Origin: Trichodesmium sp. MAG_R03
Lineage (GTDB): Bacteria > Cyanobacteriota > Cyanobacteriia > Cyanobacteriales > Microcoleaceae
DNA: 32,196 nucleotides
Reading direction: 5' to 3'
NCBI GenBank assembly: GCA_023356535.1
Contig: JAKQYF010000033.1
Location: 1 to 32,196 of the forward strand
Part shown: piece after piece, positions 1 to 10,340 of the stretch
Layout: every line of letters begins with the position of its first letter
Position numbering within the stretch: the stretch's first letter is position 1
Program-made: the position numbers and the translations under genes
Notes under the pieces: model-generated
Database searches by the model: none
Told to the model about the DNA's origin: nothing
Seen by the model: the letters and a program-made list of their open reading frames with translations, nothing else

Positions 1-142
1 GGCTTACTACTAACTGGGCTGGTAAAGAGCGTTTACGTTCCTCAGAAGTAAGAGTTTTGGCGATCGCTTCTTCGATCGCCTAGGCGGGAATTGCTATTTC
101 TATTGCCTTGAGTACTTCACATTCTGGTATATTATTATACAT
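1..142 (-). pseudogene. IS4-type transposase, N-terminal fragment, cut by window edge
   Basis: Read on the minus strand from an ATG at 142, this stretch encodes a peptide beginning MYNNIPECEVLKAIEIAIPA, then a stop, then AIEEAIAKTLTSEERKRSLP followed by AQLVVS. The pattern (hydrophobic helix ending AIPA, an AIEEAI helix, a basic segment, LPAQLVV) resembles the N-terminal domain of IS4-family transposases. A TAG at 80-82 interrupts the frame after about 20 codons and the rest lies outside the window. An AAGGA-like ribosome binding site precedes the ATG. The element is probably inactive unless the TAG is bypassed. The family call rests on recalled motifs and was not searched. Confidence 0.55.
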
Positions 143-279
143 TAATGAGTTGTCCTTGAGATTCACCACACTTAATTCCTTTTTTGGGGACAATGCCTAG
201 TTTACATGACTTTCAGTCTTAACTGAACCGTATTGGGCCATAAGCACAGTTTATTGTTTAGGTGTATAATATCAATTTG

Positions 280-403
280 ATACAGCAGATTTTGGGCAAA
301 TGATTTATAGGATAAATGGTAAAAATCATGTAGTGCGGGCATCTTGCCCGGGTTCATGTACCTGATAACAAAGGAAAGCGCTGTAAATATTTGCTACAAA
401 TGA
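280..403. repeat. Dispersed repeat family R1, copy 1
   Basis: About 100-120 bp shared with 16211-16330 and 26844-26945, which are in the opposite orientation. Shared blocks on the reverse strand are GCTTTCCTTTGTTAT, TACATGATTTTTACCATTTA, CATTTGCCC and AATCTGCTGTAT. This copy also holds the hairpin CGGGCA-TCT-TGCCCG. No open frame is present. It is probably a non-autonomous mobile repeat. Confidence 0.7.
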
Positions 404-1097
404 CTAGGGGATTTTTTAGAAGTCAATAGTTAGGATTCAGGAGTCATAATCAATGGCTTTAATACTATTTTTTGTTCATAAATTATCTTTTTTTTCAAAT
501 AGATATATTTTATCAAGTTTTTTGATCCCTCTTACTATTCGTAACATTATTTTTTTGAATTGGCATAAGCCCTGATAATTACAGCATTTATCCCTGTCCC
601 TGAGGTACAGATTTAGTGGTCATTTTCGCGCACTACAATAATTTTACTATTCACACTTGATACCATTTCTCAAAAGTCTTGCTATACTTAGAACCTAGCA
701 AAATTGCTTTTCTTCATAAGCTAATACCCATTTAACATACCTATTAGCAACTCAAAAGTCAGAAGTCATAAATCATAATTGACAAAGGTTGTATTATTAA
801 CTAGGCACAGAAAAAATATGCGGTTGAAATGCTTAACAGCTTAATATGAAATAAATTAATGTTTGCTGGTAAAAATTGATAGGGAGATAGGGGAATGGGA
901 AGATTTGTAAGCATAATTTTTTATATTTCACATAATTAATATGGCCTATAGTAATTTTAGGCTGAATTAAAAATGTAACTGGCTTGGATCACTACTTTAT
1001 AGCTAGATAATTATTGCAAAGTAGATATTTCTTTATAATTTATAGATAGAATTAATACTATGCTACTTTAGACATACAATTGAAGAGGTTTGCATGA
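404..1097. other. Gene-free AT-rich spacer
   Basis: Upstream region of the response regulator at 1098. No convincing coding frame or RNA gene is visible. The purine run GAAGAGG at 1082-1088 is a plausible ribosome binding site for the downstream gene. Confidence 0.5.
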
Positions 1098-2042
1098 ATG
1101 GAAGTAATTCCTCAACAGTTAGATAGCATTAGAAGTCAACTGATCAACCTAACCAGAAAAAAGAAACCTAAAATCCTGGTAGTAGATGATGAACCAGATA
1201 ATTTGGACTTACTTTATCGGGCTTTCCGGCGAGATTTTAGTGTTTTCAAAGCTGAAAGTGGGATTAAGGGGTTGGAAATTTTGGCCTTAGAGGGAGAGAT
1301 GGCGGTTATTATATCCGATCAACGGATGCCAGAAATGAAAGGTACAGAGTTTTTAAGTAAAACTTTGCTCCAGTTTCCTAATACAATGAGAATTATTCTC
1401 ACCGGATTTACTGATATTGAAGATTTAGTAGAGGCCATCAATTCTGGACAGGTATATAAGTTTATTACTAAGCCTTGGGAGCCAAATGAATTAAAGAGAA
1501 TTATAAAACAAGCTGTACAGACTTATGAAGTTTTAAATCAACATACTGAAGATCTCGAAAAGTCTCAAACTGAATTGGATTTGTTAAAGACTCTTGTCCA
1601 TCTTTCTCAGAAGTCTGAGAGCATTAAAGAAGCTTTGGTAGAAATTGCATCTATCTATAGTGAAACTTTTTCTACAGACGTATGTATTTTGCAATTGATT
1701 GAGAACAATAGTTTAAGCTCAATTCAAGGATGTAGTAGTAGAGTTGGCAAAACGGACAACTGGTTGGCTAAGGATCCTCTAGTAATGGAAGCAATAACTT
1801 CTGGGAATGTACAATCTGTGATAAATGTTTCACAAGATGCTAAATTTTGTGATTTTGTACATTATCAAACTTTAGGAATAGAGACTCATCTTGTTATTCC
1901 AATTTCCCATCGCCAACAACTTATGGCCTTGATGTCACTGCAATGGCAAGAAACTAGTACACTACGACCAGAAGAACTAAGTACAATTAATACCTCAGCT
2001 CAATTACTAGCATTGATTTTGAATAGCTTGAGAATAGCTTGA
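1098..2042 (+). CDS. Response regulator with C-terminal GAF-like domain
   Basis: A 314-aa cytoplasmic signalling protein. Residues about 25-145 form a receiver domain: acidic pair D30/D31 in the ILVVDDEPDN motif, phospho-acceptor D74 in SDQRMPEMKG, T102 in the LTGFT switch, and K125 followed by P126. The SDQRMPEM...KPWEPNEL signature is of the RpfG/cyclase-associated receiver type. A short coiled segment (about 145-165) links to a C-terminal region (about 165-314) that reads like a GAF sensor domain. No DNA-binding or enzymatic output domain follows, so it probably acts by protein contact or ligand sensing. The ATG at 1098 has GAAGAGG nine bases upstream; an overlapping ATG at 1094 is in another frame. 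It ends 24 bp before menG and may be co-transcribed with it. No kinase gene is adjacent. Confidence 0.85.
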   Translation: MEVIPQQLDSIRSQLINLTRKKKPKILVVDDEPDNLDLLYRAFRRDFSVFKAESGIKGLEILALEGEMAVIISDQRMPEMKGTEFLSKTLLQFPNTMRIILTGFTDIEDLVEAINSGQVYKFITKPWEPNELKRIIKQAVQTYEVLNQHTEDLEKSQTELDLLKTLVHLSQKSESIKEALVEIASIYSETFSTDVCILQLIENNSLSSIQGCSSRVGKTDNWLAKDPLVMEAITSGNVQSVINVSQDAKFCDFVHYQTLGIETHLVIPISHRQQLMALMSLQWQETSTLRPEELSTINTSAQLLALILNSLRIA

Positions 2043-2066
2043 AACTGAATTTTTTGACTTAATTCT

Positions 2067-2768
2067 ATGATTGATAATTCCACAGAAGTTAAAGCTATAT
2101 TTAACAAAATTGCCCCAGTCTATGACCAACTTAATAATTTATTAAGTCTGGGAATACATAAAATATGGAAGCACATGGCTGTAGTGTGGAGTGAACCTAA
2201 TTATGGCTCTACTTGTCTAGATTTGTGTTGTGGTAGTGGCGATCTTGCTTGTATGCTGGCTAAGTGTGTGGGGCCTACAGGTCAGGTATTTGGGGTCGAT
2301 TTTTCTTTGGAGCAGTTAGCAATTGCTCATAAGCGCCAACCTCCTTTATTGGATAAGATTAGCCCTATTCACTGGGTTGAGGCTAATGCTTTGAGCCTGC
2401 CTTTTGCTGATAATTATTTTGATTGTGCTACAATGGGGTATGGCCTACGTAATATATCAGATATTCCCCTTTGCTTGCAAGAGTTATATCGGGTCTTGAA
2501 GCCTAATGCCAAGGCAGCGATTCTAGATATGCATTGTCCTAGTAGTTCCGCTTTACGATGGTTTCAACAGTGGTATCTAGATACAGTTGTAGTTCCTGTA
2601 GCTAGTAATTTTGGGTTAACTCAGCAATATGCTTATATTAGTCCTAGTTTAACCAAATTTCCCACAGGCAAAAAGCAAATAGACATAGCATATCAAGCAG
2701 GATTTGTCAATGCTAAACATTACCCTATTATTGGGGGTATGATGGGAATATTAGTAATTACAAAATAA
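2067..2768 (+). CDS. menG: Demethylphylloquinone C-methyltransferase (MenG/UbiE family)
   Basis: A 233-aa class I SAM-dependent methyltransferase, the usual length for the cyanobacterial MenG group. The N-terminal signature FNKIAPVYDQLNNLLSLGIH is typical of UbiE/MenG. The SAM-binding glycine motif is LDLCCGSGDLA (about residues 51-61), with the acidic ribose-binding D78 in GVDFS and the post-I motif ALSLPFADNYFD. In cyanobacteria this enzyme makes the last methylation of phylloquinone (vitamin K1), the photosystem I electron carrier; that role is family knowledge. The gene follows the response regulator by 24 bp and precedes the DUF445 gene by 62 bp on the same strand. No lesions are seen. 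Confidence 0.9.
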   Translation: MIDNSTEVKAIFNKIAPVYDQLNNLLSLGIHKIWKHMAVVWSEPNYGSTCLDLCCGSGDLACMLAKCVGPTGQVFGVDFSLEQLAIAHKRQPPLLDKISPIHWVEANALSLPFADNYFDCATMGYGLRNISDIPLCLQELYRVLKPNAKAAILDMHCPSSSALRWFQQWYLDTVVVPVASNFGLTQQYAYISPSLTKFPTGKKQIDIAYQAGFVNAKHYPIIGGMMGILVITK

Positions 2769-2830
2769 TTGTTCCTAAGTTGTAGCAAAGAATAGACGGG
2801 GCTTTCAACTTTGCTTTTAGGTTATTACAA

Positions 2831-4057
2831 TTGTATAATTTCTGGATTTATTTCGCACCACCAATTGCAGGTGGACTTATTGGCTATTTCACTAATGATA
2901 TAGCTATAAAAATGCTATTTCGCCCTTATCGTCCTTATTATATTTTTAGGCGAAAGCTACCCTTTACTCCTGGATTAATTCCTACTAACCAAGAACGTTT
3001 AGCAAAACGAGTTGCTGATACCATCATGGGTTCTTTGTTAACTCCATCAGAGTTGCAAAATTTAGCACGTCGTTTATTACAAACTGAACGGATGGAGGCA
3101 GCTCTTCTGTGGCTCCTGCGAATGTCTTTAGACCAATTGAAACTTGATACAAATGCCAGAAGTACCAAAATTCTGGCTAATATTCTACGTGATTTATTGG
3201 GTCAATCTTTGCCACGACTTCTTAAAGTTTGGGCCAAGAGAGAAGGTTTTTTAGAAGCTCAACTAAACCAAATTTTTGACCAGATTTTACTAGAGTTTCA
3301 ACTAACTGAAATCCAGGCAGCTCAACTATCAGATTGGCTACTTAAAGTTGTTGTGCCACCAGATTTATTGAGACAGACTTTAATTGATTTTCTCACAGAT
3401 CAAAATATTTCCATTATCGATGAAGGTTTTCGAGAAAAAGCTAGTGGCACTTATTGGGTAGTAGCTAATTTGTTTGGGCTACGTAATACTCTAACTAGGT
3501 TGAGGACTTTTTGCTTGGATGAGAGAGATTTAACTAATCAACGCTTAATGGAATTAATTACTGCATTGGGTATTAAAGAAAGAATTCAGGAATGGTTACA
3601 CAACCTTTCAATGCAAAATTTACCTGTTTCTACAGTACGCCAGTTAAGAAATACTATGGGGGATAGTGTACGTTTATATCTACAAGAACATGGTGCTGAT
3701 TTGATTCAAGCTTTAAGTTTATCTGTTGATTGGGAACATATTGCAGATTTAATTATTAATCGTTTACAAGCTTCATCAATAATGAATAGTTCTCTGGAGT
3801 TAGTGAGTCGAGAATTAGCTTTGATTTTAGAGCGTTATTTGGAGCGAGATTTAGAGAATATTGTCGCTTTGGCAATTCCTATTTTAAATATAGATCAAGT
3901 GATTATTGACCGTATTAAGAGTACTTCTCCTGAAGAATTGGAAGTTGCTATTAATGTAATTGTTAAAAATGAGTTACAAGCTATTGTTAATTTGGGTGGA
4001 GTTTTAGGCATTGTTGTTGGTTCGTTTCAAACAATTTTGTTAGTGCTACAAAGGTAA
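2831..4057 (+). CDS. DUF445 (UPF0754) family membrane protein
   Basis: A 408-aa protein. The N-terminal hydrophobic segment [20 protein letters not shown] followed by [12 protein letters not shown], and then [20 protein letters not shown], is the hallmark of DUF445/UPF0754 proteins (YheB type). The middle is amphipathic helical, and the C-terminal helix [20 protein letters not shown] is hydrophobic, so both ends are probably membrane-anchored with a soluble helical middle. The molecular role is unknown. The start is a TTG at 2831: the frame is closed by a TAG at 2783-2785 and no ATG lies between, and the conserved N-terminus begins directly after the TTG. It may be co-transcribed with menG. 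Confidence 0.88.
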   Translation: MYNFWIYFAPPIAGGLIGYFTNDIAIKMLFRPYRPYYIFRRKLPFTPGLIPTNQERLAKRVADTIMGSLLTPSELQNLARRLLQTERMEAALLWLLRMSLDQLKLDTNARSTKILANILRDLLGQSLPRLLKVWAKREGFLEAQLNQIFDQILLEFQLTEIQAAQLSDWLLKVVVPPDLLRQTLIDFLTDQNISIIDEGFREKASGTYWVVANLFGLRNTLTRLRTFCLDERDLTNQRLMELITALGIKERIQEWLHNLSMQNLPVSTVRQLRNTMGDSVRLYLQEHGADLIQALSLSVDWEHIADLIINRLQASSIMNSSLELVSRELALILERYLERDLENIVALAIPILNIDQVIIDRIKSTSPEELEVAINVIVKNELQAIVNLGGVLGIVVGSFQTILLVLQR

Positions 4058-4313
4058 GGTAAAGTAAGGATGAAGCTAAATAAGCTGTTAAGCATTCAAA
4101 TGGCCTATAATAGAAATAGGAAAATCAGGAGAATACTGAAATATGCCAGCAATATGAATTTTTAATCAATTCTTGTCTAATTAAATAATTCCTCATATTA
4201 TAAAGATTTTTAGTAGTACCGACCACTCAAACCAAAGCCTTGAAATACTGAAAAAGATTATACTATATGATTCAAACTATTAACAATATTGATTAATTTT
4301 GTTTCTTAACACT

Positions 4314-4574
4314 ATGCCAACTTCAAACTCAAACAAAACTCAATTTAAAACTAAAGATCCAGAAAAATATGCTCGCCTTAAAGCTGAACTAGATGCTCCT
4401 TATCGAGGATTACGAAAATTTATCTATGTGGCTTTTGCAGTTTCTGGTTTTATTGGAGCTTTTATTTCTTTAACAAAAATTATTGCCGGCCAAAATATCG
4501 GCTCTGCTTTTCCTAACTTTGCTTTACAATTAGGAATCATGGTTTTGATGATTTGGTTGTTTCGTTTAGAGTAA
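4314..4574 (+). CDS. DUF3493 family small membrane protein
   Basis: An 86-aa protein when started at the ATG at 4314 (MPTSNSNKTQFK); a TTG at 4299 would add five residues but is less likely. A charged N-terminus (DPEKYARLKAELDAPYRGLR) is followed by two hydrophobic helices, FIYVAFAVSGFIGAFISLTK and ALQLGIMVLMIWLFRLE. This matches DUF3493, a family of cyanobacteria and plastids related to low-PSII-accumulation/thylakoid assembly factors; the function is inferred from plant relatives only. It lies 241 bp after the DUF445 stop and is probably transcribed alone. Confidence 0.8.
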   Translation: MPTSNSNKTQFKTKDPEKYARLKAELDAPYRGLRKFIYVAFAVSGFIGAFISLTKIIAGQNIGSAFPNFALQLGIMVLMIWLFRLE

Positions 4575-4655
4575 TACTAATTCTCTATGAAATTGTCCTT
4601 AATATAAATTAACAATATATAATAGTGGAAGAAAGTTATAGAGCGATCGCTAATA

Positions 4656-5073
4656 CCAATACTCTATCAAGTTGCGTTTAATGTGGAAAAAACTTATGCA
4701 GGAATTATTCAAAGATGGTTAGTAGTAGAAAGTCAAAAACGTCGAGAATTAAGATTTAAAACATCTGGAAAAAAAATGAAAAAGGAGGAGGTAGAAGCAC
4801 AGAAAAACTCCGGCAATTAACATCTGAAAAGTTGGCTTGTATAGCAGATGCCCAAGAAAGCAACTAAGCCGCTTTTCCAAAAGTTTTTGTATAATCAACT
4901 AACAGGAAGTAATGTCTAACAATTAGAAGATAATAAGAGTGGAGATTTCTGTGATCAAATGCAAGGCAAAGTAACCGTTATTATCGAAAAAGTTGAGCTG
5001 GAAAAAAAAGCGATCAGTGAAATCTATATTAGCCACAAATGTTCTAGATACTGTGGCACTAACTACAGAATAA
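4656..5073 (+). pseudogene. Decayed IS1634-type transposase, C-terminal half
   Basis: Fragments in more than one frame recall the IS1634/DUF4277-linked transposases. Frame one from 4668 gives QVAFNVEKTYAGIIQRWLVV then ESQKRRELRFK. A shifted frame near 4798 gives TEKLRQLTSEKLACIADAQE, the strongest match. A final frame from 5029 gives LATNVLDTVALTTE before TAA at 5071-5073. Frameshifts and stops separate these pieces, so the gene is dead. No terminal repeats could be fixed. The family call comes from recalled motifs. Confidence 0.6.
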
Positions 5074-5129
5074 ATAGGGACAAATATATCATACTACCGC
5101 TTCTGGGAAGGGTTAGTGGTAGGTTTCCT

Positions 5130-5165
5130 GCTCCTTAAAAATACTTTTTCAGCACACCCTATTTA
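5130..5165. repeat. Fragment of repeat family R2 (CTTTTTCAGCA-CCCTA end)
   Basis: The sequence ACTTTTTCAGCACACCCTAT matches the end block at about 9625-9645 (ACTTTTTCAGCAAACCCTAA) and the CAGCAAGCCCTAA blocks at 26953-26966 and 28872-28885. It is probably a truncated copy of the R2 repeat. Confidence 0.4.
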
Positions 5166-5224
5166 CCTATAACCTTCTGTAATAGTTATTCTGGAAAAAT
5201 TAAAAAATTAACCAAAAAAAATTT

Positions 5225-5404
5225 TTAATAAGCTAGTGTTTCCAGAGTTTCTTGTAAATATAAACTAACTTGTCGATCTAATGGTATATTTTGTTGATCA
5301 TTACTATCAACTTGACGTTCTAATTGCCATTTCTGAAATCCTGAAGTTGAAGGGATAACCTGCTTCAAACTATCCCAAATTGAAGTCACATTAATATTAG
5401 CCAT
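5225..5404 (-). CDS. Small hypothetical protein downstream of infB (59 aa)
   Basis: Not recognised. On the minus strand from an ATG at 5404 to a TAA at 5225-5227, an open frame encodes MANINVTSIWDSLKQVIPST, then SGFQKWQLERQVDSNDQQNI and PLDRQVSLYLQETLETLAY. It is soluble, slightly acidic, with no signal or membrane segment. Composition is protein-like, the frame is free of stops in AT-rich DNA, and the C-terminal part looks like an amphipathic helix. It lies 195 bp downstream of infB on the same strand and could be its last operon member. An A-rich tract follows the stop. Against it, the size is near the limit where chance frames occur, and no clear Shine-Dalgarno is visible. Confidence 0.55.
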   Translation of the reverse strand: MANINVTSIWDSLKQVIPSTSGFQKWQLERQVDSNDQQNIPLDRQVSLYLQETLETLAY

Positions 5405-5599
5405 AACATTTACCTGATTAATGAAGGACAGACTTTTAATACTGAATTTGCTGATATTTTAGCTTCTTCTTTAATTTAAAGATAGCTTACTAACCACAAA
5501 CCAAGTATTACTATCAGATTATATTTTCATAACATCTTGACTTTTAGAGATGATAAATACTACTTTAACATTCTCTAATTTTGTCCGAGCCTAACTACT

Positions 5600-8500
5600 T
5601 TAGGTAGACAGTTTCCGACGCTTGGTTACCATTTGATAGGCTTCAATTATATCACCTTCACTCCAATTATTAAAGCTGTCGAAACTAATACCACATTCAT
5701 AACCTGCATTTACTTCTTTAATATCATCCTTCATGCGTCTAAGGGAGTCCAATATACCTTCGTGTATAATTTCTCCATTGCGACGTACTCGTACTTTGCA
5801 ATTACGGACAACCTTACCAGATAGCACATAGCAACCAGCAACAGTACCACGGTTAATCGTAAAGACAGCACGGACTTCTACTTCACCTAATGATTCTTCT
5901 ACAAGTTCAGGATCTAACAAACCTTCCATTGCCCCTTGGATATCATCCAAGAGTTTATAGATGATATTATATTCGCGCACATCCACTCCAGCAGTATCTG
6001 CTGCCTGACGCGCTCCTGATGCCATAGTTGTATTAAAGCCAATAATCACAGCTTCACTAGCTGCTGCTAAGTCAATATCTGTTTCTGTAACTTCTCCAGC
6101 TCCAGATAATAGTAACCTTAGTTGTACTTCTTTTTGAGGTAGTTGTCGTAAAGCTGCAACAATAGCCTCTATTGAACCTTGAACATCAGCTTTTAGTATC
6201 AAGTTCAGTTCTTTGAGTTCTCCTTCCTGGGCACGAACTGAAACAGCACCCAAACTGGTTCGACGCATAATCCGGGATTCTCTTTTCGCATCTGCTCTTT
6301 CTGCGGTAATAGCTGAAGCTTCTTTTTCATTCTCAAACACTTCAAACTCATCACCTGCTTGAGGCACATCTCTAAGACCAAGAACTTCTACCGCAAAGGA
6401 TGGACTAGCTTTATCTACTCGATAGCCTAGATCATCAATCATTGCCCGCACTTTTCCATAAACTGAACCTGCAACTACAATATCTCCTACTTTTAAAGTC
6501 CCATTTTGTACTAATAAAGTAGCTACTGGACCTCTAGCTTTATCCAAATTGGCTTCAATAACTGTACCTTTGGCCAAACGTTCTGGATTCGCTTGTAAAA
6601 CTTCTACCTCCGATACCAGCAAAATCATTTCCAGTAAAGTATCCAAATTTTGTTTCTGGATAGCACTAACTGGAATCATAATTGAATCTCCGCCCCACTC
6701 TTCAGGTACTAGACCATGTTCCATCAATTCTTGTTTAACGCGGTCTGGGTTAGCTTCTTCCTTATCAATTTTGTTAATTGCTACTATCAGTGGTACTTCT
6801 GCAGCTTTAGCATGGCTAATAGCTTCTATAGTTTGCGGTTGTACCCCATCATCTGCAGCTACAACCAAAATAGCAATATCAGTAACTCTGGCCCCCCTCG
6901 CTCGCATTGCAGTAAAAGCTTCATGACCAGGAGTATCTAAGAATACTACTTGCTGCATCTGGCCTTCATGTTCTACATCAGCATGGTAAGCTCCTATATG
7001 CTGAGTAATACCACCTGCTTCCCCTGCCGCTACTTGAGTTGCACGAATCGAGTCTAAGAGACTGGTTTTCCCATGATCGACGTGTCCCATAATTGTTACA
7101 ACTGGAGGACGACGTTGAAGATTTTTCAGGTCTGCATCTTCAAGCATTTCAGTAGTTTTCTTAGCTGCTGATTGCTCTTCTGAGATTTCTATTGAAATTC
7201 CTTCCTCTTGTACCACCATTTCTATGGTAGGAATATCTAAACTTTCAGTAATATTAACTGCTATGCCTTTCATAAACAGTCTTCTGATAATTTCTGTTTC
7301 TGGCACTGCTAAAGCTAATGCTAGTTCCTGAACTGTCATAGAAGCATTGATAACTAACTTTTCTACAGGTTTTAGTTCAGAAGGTTGAGTTTGTTCATTA
7401 CTGTCAGACTTAACATATTCAAGGGATTGACTAGATTTCTTTTTAATACTAGAAGTATTGCTACTAGACCGAGATTTATTTTTTTCGGCAAAACTTTTTG
7501 GTTTTGTCGGACGAGCTAAAGATAAACTCATTGTGACTGGTGCAGGTTTATTCAAAAGTTCGGCTAATTCTTCATCTTCATCTTCTAGCAACGGTTTTAC
7601 ACGAAGACGTTTAGCCTTGGCAATAGATTTAGCATTTTTCTGAAGAACTTCGCTAGTATCCTCTTCTTCTTCTTCCCACTTTGAACCTTTCTTTACTTTC
7701 GTTAAAGTCGGCTTATTTTGAATTATAGTTTTCCGCCTTGGTTTTTCTAAATCATAATTTATAGTTTCTATTACATTATCTTCTTCCCTTTTTTCTTCCA
7801 CATTTGAAGCTAACTCAACATCTGTTGATTCTTCTTTAACAGGTATTGTTGGTTTTGGCTTTGGTGCAAGTTGAGGTTTTTGTTCTTGCTTTAGTTTAAC
7901 TGTCGGCTTATCTCGATGTTTGGGCTTGAATTGAGGAGAAGAATCAGGAGTAGAAGGAGATATTTTTGCACTTTCTCTATTATGAGGAGTATCTTTATTT
8001 TCTTTTTTAGATACAATAGTAGATTTTTCTTCCTTATCTTTTCTTTTCTTGCCTTCTTGCTTTGGTTTCTTATTTTTTTGATTCGGCTTGTTAACGTTAG
8101 TATTTCGTAGATTTCGATTCAAGCTAGGAGTTACTGTTCTTTCAGGTGGAGCTACTAACTTTGGCACTTCTACTGTTAGCTTTTCATTGCTATCTGTTTT
8201 ATCAGGAGCATGATTTTTATCAACAGTATTGCCCTTATTTAAGGTTTTATTAGGACGTTGCACTGGATAATTATTGCTGACTTCTGAGTCAGATTTATCT
8301 TTTAGTGTCTCTGATTTTAGAGATGAGTTTGGCTTTAATCTACCAACTGGCTTAACTTGACTATCTAATACTGAGGTTTTTGGAGGAGTTGCCACTAAAT
8401 TATTGTGTATTTTACTATGATTTTTTTGTTGAGATTTTTCTACTAATGTTTTGAGTTTGCGTACTTCTAGTATCTGCTGTTTTTTCTGTTCGTTATAATT

Positions 8501-8731
8501 ACTACCTGAATCTTGATTTTGAGAGTTACTTTTTTCTGGAGCAGCAGACTCACTAGGAGAGTGGGGTAAGTTTTCTGCTGTAGTGCGAATTAGTTCTGCT
8601 TCTGATTCTGTAATAGTGCTACTATGACTCTTCACTGATATGTTGAGCCTTTGACAAACTGCTAATATATCTTTGTTTTCCAAATTCAATTCCTTTGATA
8701 GTTCATAAATTCTTACTTTTCCATTGTTCAT
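5600..8731 (-). CDS. infB: Translation initiation factor IF-2
   Basis: A 1043-aa GTPase that brings fMet-tRNA to the 30S subunit and promotes 50S joining. An N-terminal IF2_N helix domain spans about residues 4-50 ([20 protein letters not shown]). Residues about 51-455 are a long low-complexity K/S/P/E-rich linker, a common cyanobacterial feature. A second IF2_N module spans about 462-512 ([20 protein letters not shown]). The G domain has G1 GHVDHGKT (549-556), G2 GGITQHIG (573-580), G3 DTPGHE (599-604), G4 NKID (652-655) and a G5-like SAIQ (689-692), followed by domains II-IV to a normal C-terminus ([20 protein letters not shown]). All nucleotide-binding residues are intact. It is the last large gene of the rimP-nusA-ylxR-infB cluster but sits 1173 bp after ylxR, so it probably has its own promoter. 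Confidence 0.97.
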   Translation of the reverse strand: MNNGKVRIYELSKELNLENKDILAVCQRLNISVKSHSSTITESEAELIRTTAENLPHSPSESAAPEKSNSQNQDSGSNYNEQKKQQILEVRKLKTLVEKSQQKNHSKIHNNLVATPPKTSVLDSQVKPVGRLKPNSSLKSETLKDKSDSEVSNNYPVQRPNKTLNKGNTVDKNHAPDKTDSNEKLTVEVPKLVAPPERTVTPSLNRNLRNTNVNKPNQKNKKPKQEGKKRKDKEEKSTIVSKKENKDTPHNRESAKISPSTPDSSPQFKPKHRDKPTVKLKQEQKPQLAPKPKPTIPVKEESTDVELASNVEEKREEDNVIETINYDLEKPRRKTIIQNKPTLTKVKKGSKWEEEEEDTSEVLQKNAKSIAKAKRLRVKPLLEDEDEELAELLNKPAPVTMSLSLARPTKPKSFAEKNKSRSSSNTSSIKKKSSQSLEYVKSDSNEQTQPSELKPVEKLVINASMTVQELALALAVPETEIIRRLFMKGIAVNITESLDIPTIEMVVQEEGISIEISEEQSAAKKTTEMLEDADLKNLQRRPPVVTIMGHVDHGKTSLLDSIRATQVAAGEAGGITQHIGAYHADVEHEGQMQQVVFLDTPGHEAFTAMRARGARVTDIAILVVAADDGVQPQTIEAISHAKAAEVPLIVAINKIDKEEANPDRVKQELMEHGLVPEEWGGDSIMIPVSAIQKQNLDTLLEMILLVSEVEVLQANPERLAKGTVIEANLDKARGPVATLLVQNGTLKVGDIVVAGSVYGKVRAMIDDLGYRVDKASPSFAVEVLGLRDVPQAGDEFEVFENEKEASAITAERADAKRESRIMRRTSLGAVSVRAQEGELKELNLILKADVQGSIEAIVAALRQLPQKEVQLRLLLSGAGEVTETDIDLAAASEAVIIGFNTTMASGARQAADTAGVDVREYNIIYKLLDDIQGAMEGLLDPELVEESLGEVEVRAVFTINRGTVAGCYVLSGKVVRNCKVRVRRNGEIIHEGILDSLRRMKDDIKEVNAGYECGISFDSFNNWSEGDIIEAYQMVTKRRKLST

Positions 8732-9904
8732 CCACTCTACCCTCTCTTTAAAAAATCTATTTTTAGATTGCCATAATTATTGATTTTAGGAGTACACTAC
8801 AATCATACTAAATTTATGTTCAGTTTTGTTGCCCAAAAGGTTTTTTTTAGTTTTTACTCTAGCCCTTTTGGAACTTAGGAGCAATTACTATTGCTAGCTG
8901 ACATCCTTCCCGGCCTATAATCAAAGAGGTTACCAACAAGCCAAAGCTCTTAGGTGAGTTAATGTTTCACAGGGTACTACAGCAACTACTTCTAGATAAT
9001 TTACAGTTTCTAGATAATTTATGGTGACTTGGTGCACTTTCCCTTGGGACTGTTGTTGTCACGAGGCCACATCCCTTAATTATTCCATAATTAAAATCTT
9101 CTCAAACAATTGTTTGCTTTTCATGAATTATTTCAGTAGATAATTTATGCAGAAAATTTGTTTAGGGTGTCTTGACATTTGCCATGAAATATTAGCAGCT
9201 CTTTAGTCTTGCTTGTTCATCTAGTTTTTACCCTCTACTTTGATTAAACTGTTTCGTATTTAAACTATAATATCGAAATTTTTGTCAAAAGTAATAGGCC
9301 ATGGCCATAGGTAATAGACTTCTCTAAAAGTGCCGATTTTGAAACGGCGGAGTCAGGGTTTGAGAAACTTTTCTGGAGATATCTAAATAGGGGTTGCTAA
9401 ATTAATTATAAAAACATTGAAATATAAAAGCAAGTCCTGATTTGAGTGGCAAACAAAAATTACCAGCTTTTCAGTGGTAAAATGCTGAAAAAGTTAGGAT
9501 TTCGGACTGACCATGACAGACAACTCAAGGGACAATTCTTACTACCACCTCCTCTGTAATTCCCATTTATCGTGACTCCTGACTCCCTATTCCCTATTTA
9601 CTACTTCCTACTCCCTCCCTGAAAAGACTTTTTCAGCAAACCCTAAATAAGCAATAGGCAATAGGCAGAAAGTAATAGACAAAAGAAAATATAAAATCTA
9701 AATGACTTTTCCCTTAACAGAAAGCTAGACTCTCATTCCAGACAACAGGTTTGCAACCAAATAGCTTGTCACCAAAGCACTTAACTTAAATGGCTATGTG
9801 TAAGTCCTGATCTTAATGCTTACTTGGCACTTTAGTATTTTTGTCCTCGTATTGGATATGTACGATACTCAAATCTAGCTTTAGTTACTTTGGGTGGTTT
9901 TGGA
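8732..9904. other. Repeat-filled spacer between ylxR and infB
   Basis: 1173 bp without an intact gene. It includes a weak tnpB-right-end-like stretch at about 8900-9000 (TGACATCCTTCCCGG then TTTCACAGG), an R2 repeat copy at about 9425-9650, and pyrimidine-rich short repeats at about 9573-9613 (TGACTCCTGACTCCCTATTC and similar units). Sequence directly upstream of infB presumably holds its promoter, but none could be fixed. Just after ylxR a short out-of-frame peptide is discussed separately. Confidence 0.6.
9425..9650. repeat. Repeat family R2, copy in ylxR-infB spacer
   Basis: The reverse strand reads AAATCCTAACTTTTTCAGCA then GAAAAGCTGGTAATTTTTG and CAAATCAGG. The same blocks occur on the plus strand at 28757-28885 (AAATCCTAAC, GAAAAGCTGGTATTTTTTG, CCAAATCAGG) and partly at 26748-26965. 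An end block CTTTTTCAGCAAACCCTAA lies at 9628-9646. The exact limits are uncertain. Confidence 0.55.
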
Positions 9905-10156
9905 TCATAAACTTTCCAATCTTTGCCATAGTGATTGGTATATTTCTATTGGTACATAAGTTTTAAGGGCACGGCCTAACTTATTTTTTTTATGGGCAAC
10001 TTTCAAACATTCGATTTTTCCACAAATGTAAGCTGAACGACCTTCTCCTTCATCTAATCTAATAGTATCAGATTTTTTGCTCCGAACAACTCGCCAAAAT
10101 TCTTCTTTAGGAGACAGTTTTTTACAACTCACACATCGGCGGTAATTGGGTTTCAT
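9905..10156 (-). CDS. ylxR: YlxR family (DUF448) nucleic-acid-binding protein
   Basis: An 83-aa protein matching the YlxR/DUF448 fold and length. Diagnostic features are the start MKPNYRRCVSCKKLSPKEEF, the central LDEGEGRSAYIC (family motif GRGAY-C) and KKNKLGRALK with a basic C-terminal helix. The cysteines C8, C11, C45 and C50 suggest a possible metal or structural site (inference). YlxR is an RNA-binding or nucleoid-associated protein usually located between nusA and infB, exactly its order here. The spacers are unusual: 426 bp to nusA and 1173 bp to infB, where other bacteria have nearly none. The end at LWQRLESL is natural for the family. Confidence 0.9.
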   Translation of the reverse strand: MKPNYRRCVSCKKLSPKEEFWRVVRSKKSDTIRLDEGEGRSAYICGKIECLKVAHKKNKLGRALKTYVPIEIYQSLWQRLESL

Positions 10157-10340
10157 TTTAACTCTATTTGTAACTACATTTTTTAAGTCGATATATTCAG
10201 ATTTTTTCTGAGAATAATCAGTATATCAATTCCCATAATCCGTAAGGCACAAAATTCGTCTTTTCCTCCGGAGTAAGGCTTACAGCATCTAAACTTCTGA
10301 AATTGTGAGTTTCTAGCCTTGAGATTGCTGAAAGCTCTAG

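Noticed and set aside
6549..6926. A 125-aa plus-strand frame inside infB
   Set aside because: Antisense shadow of the conserved GTPase region of infB.
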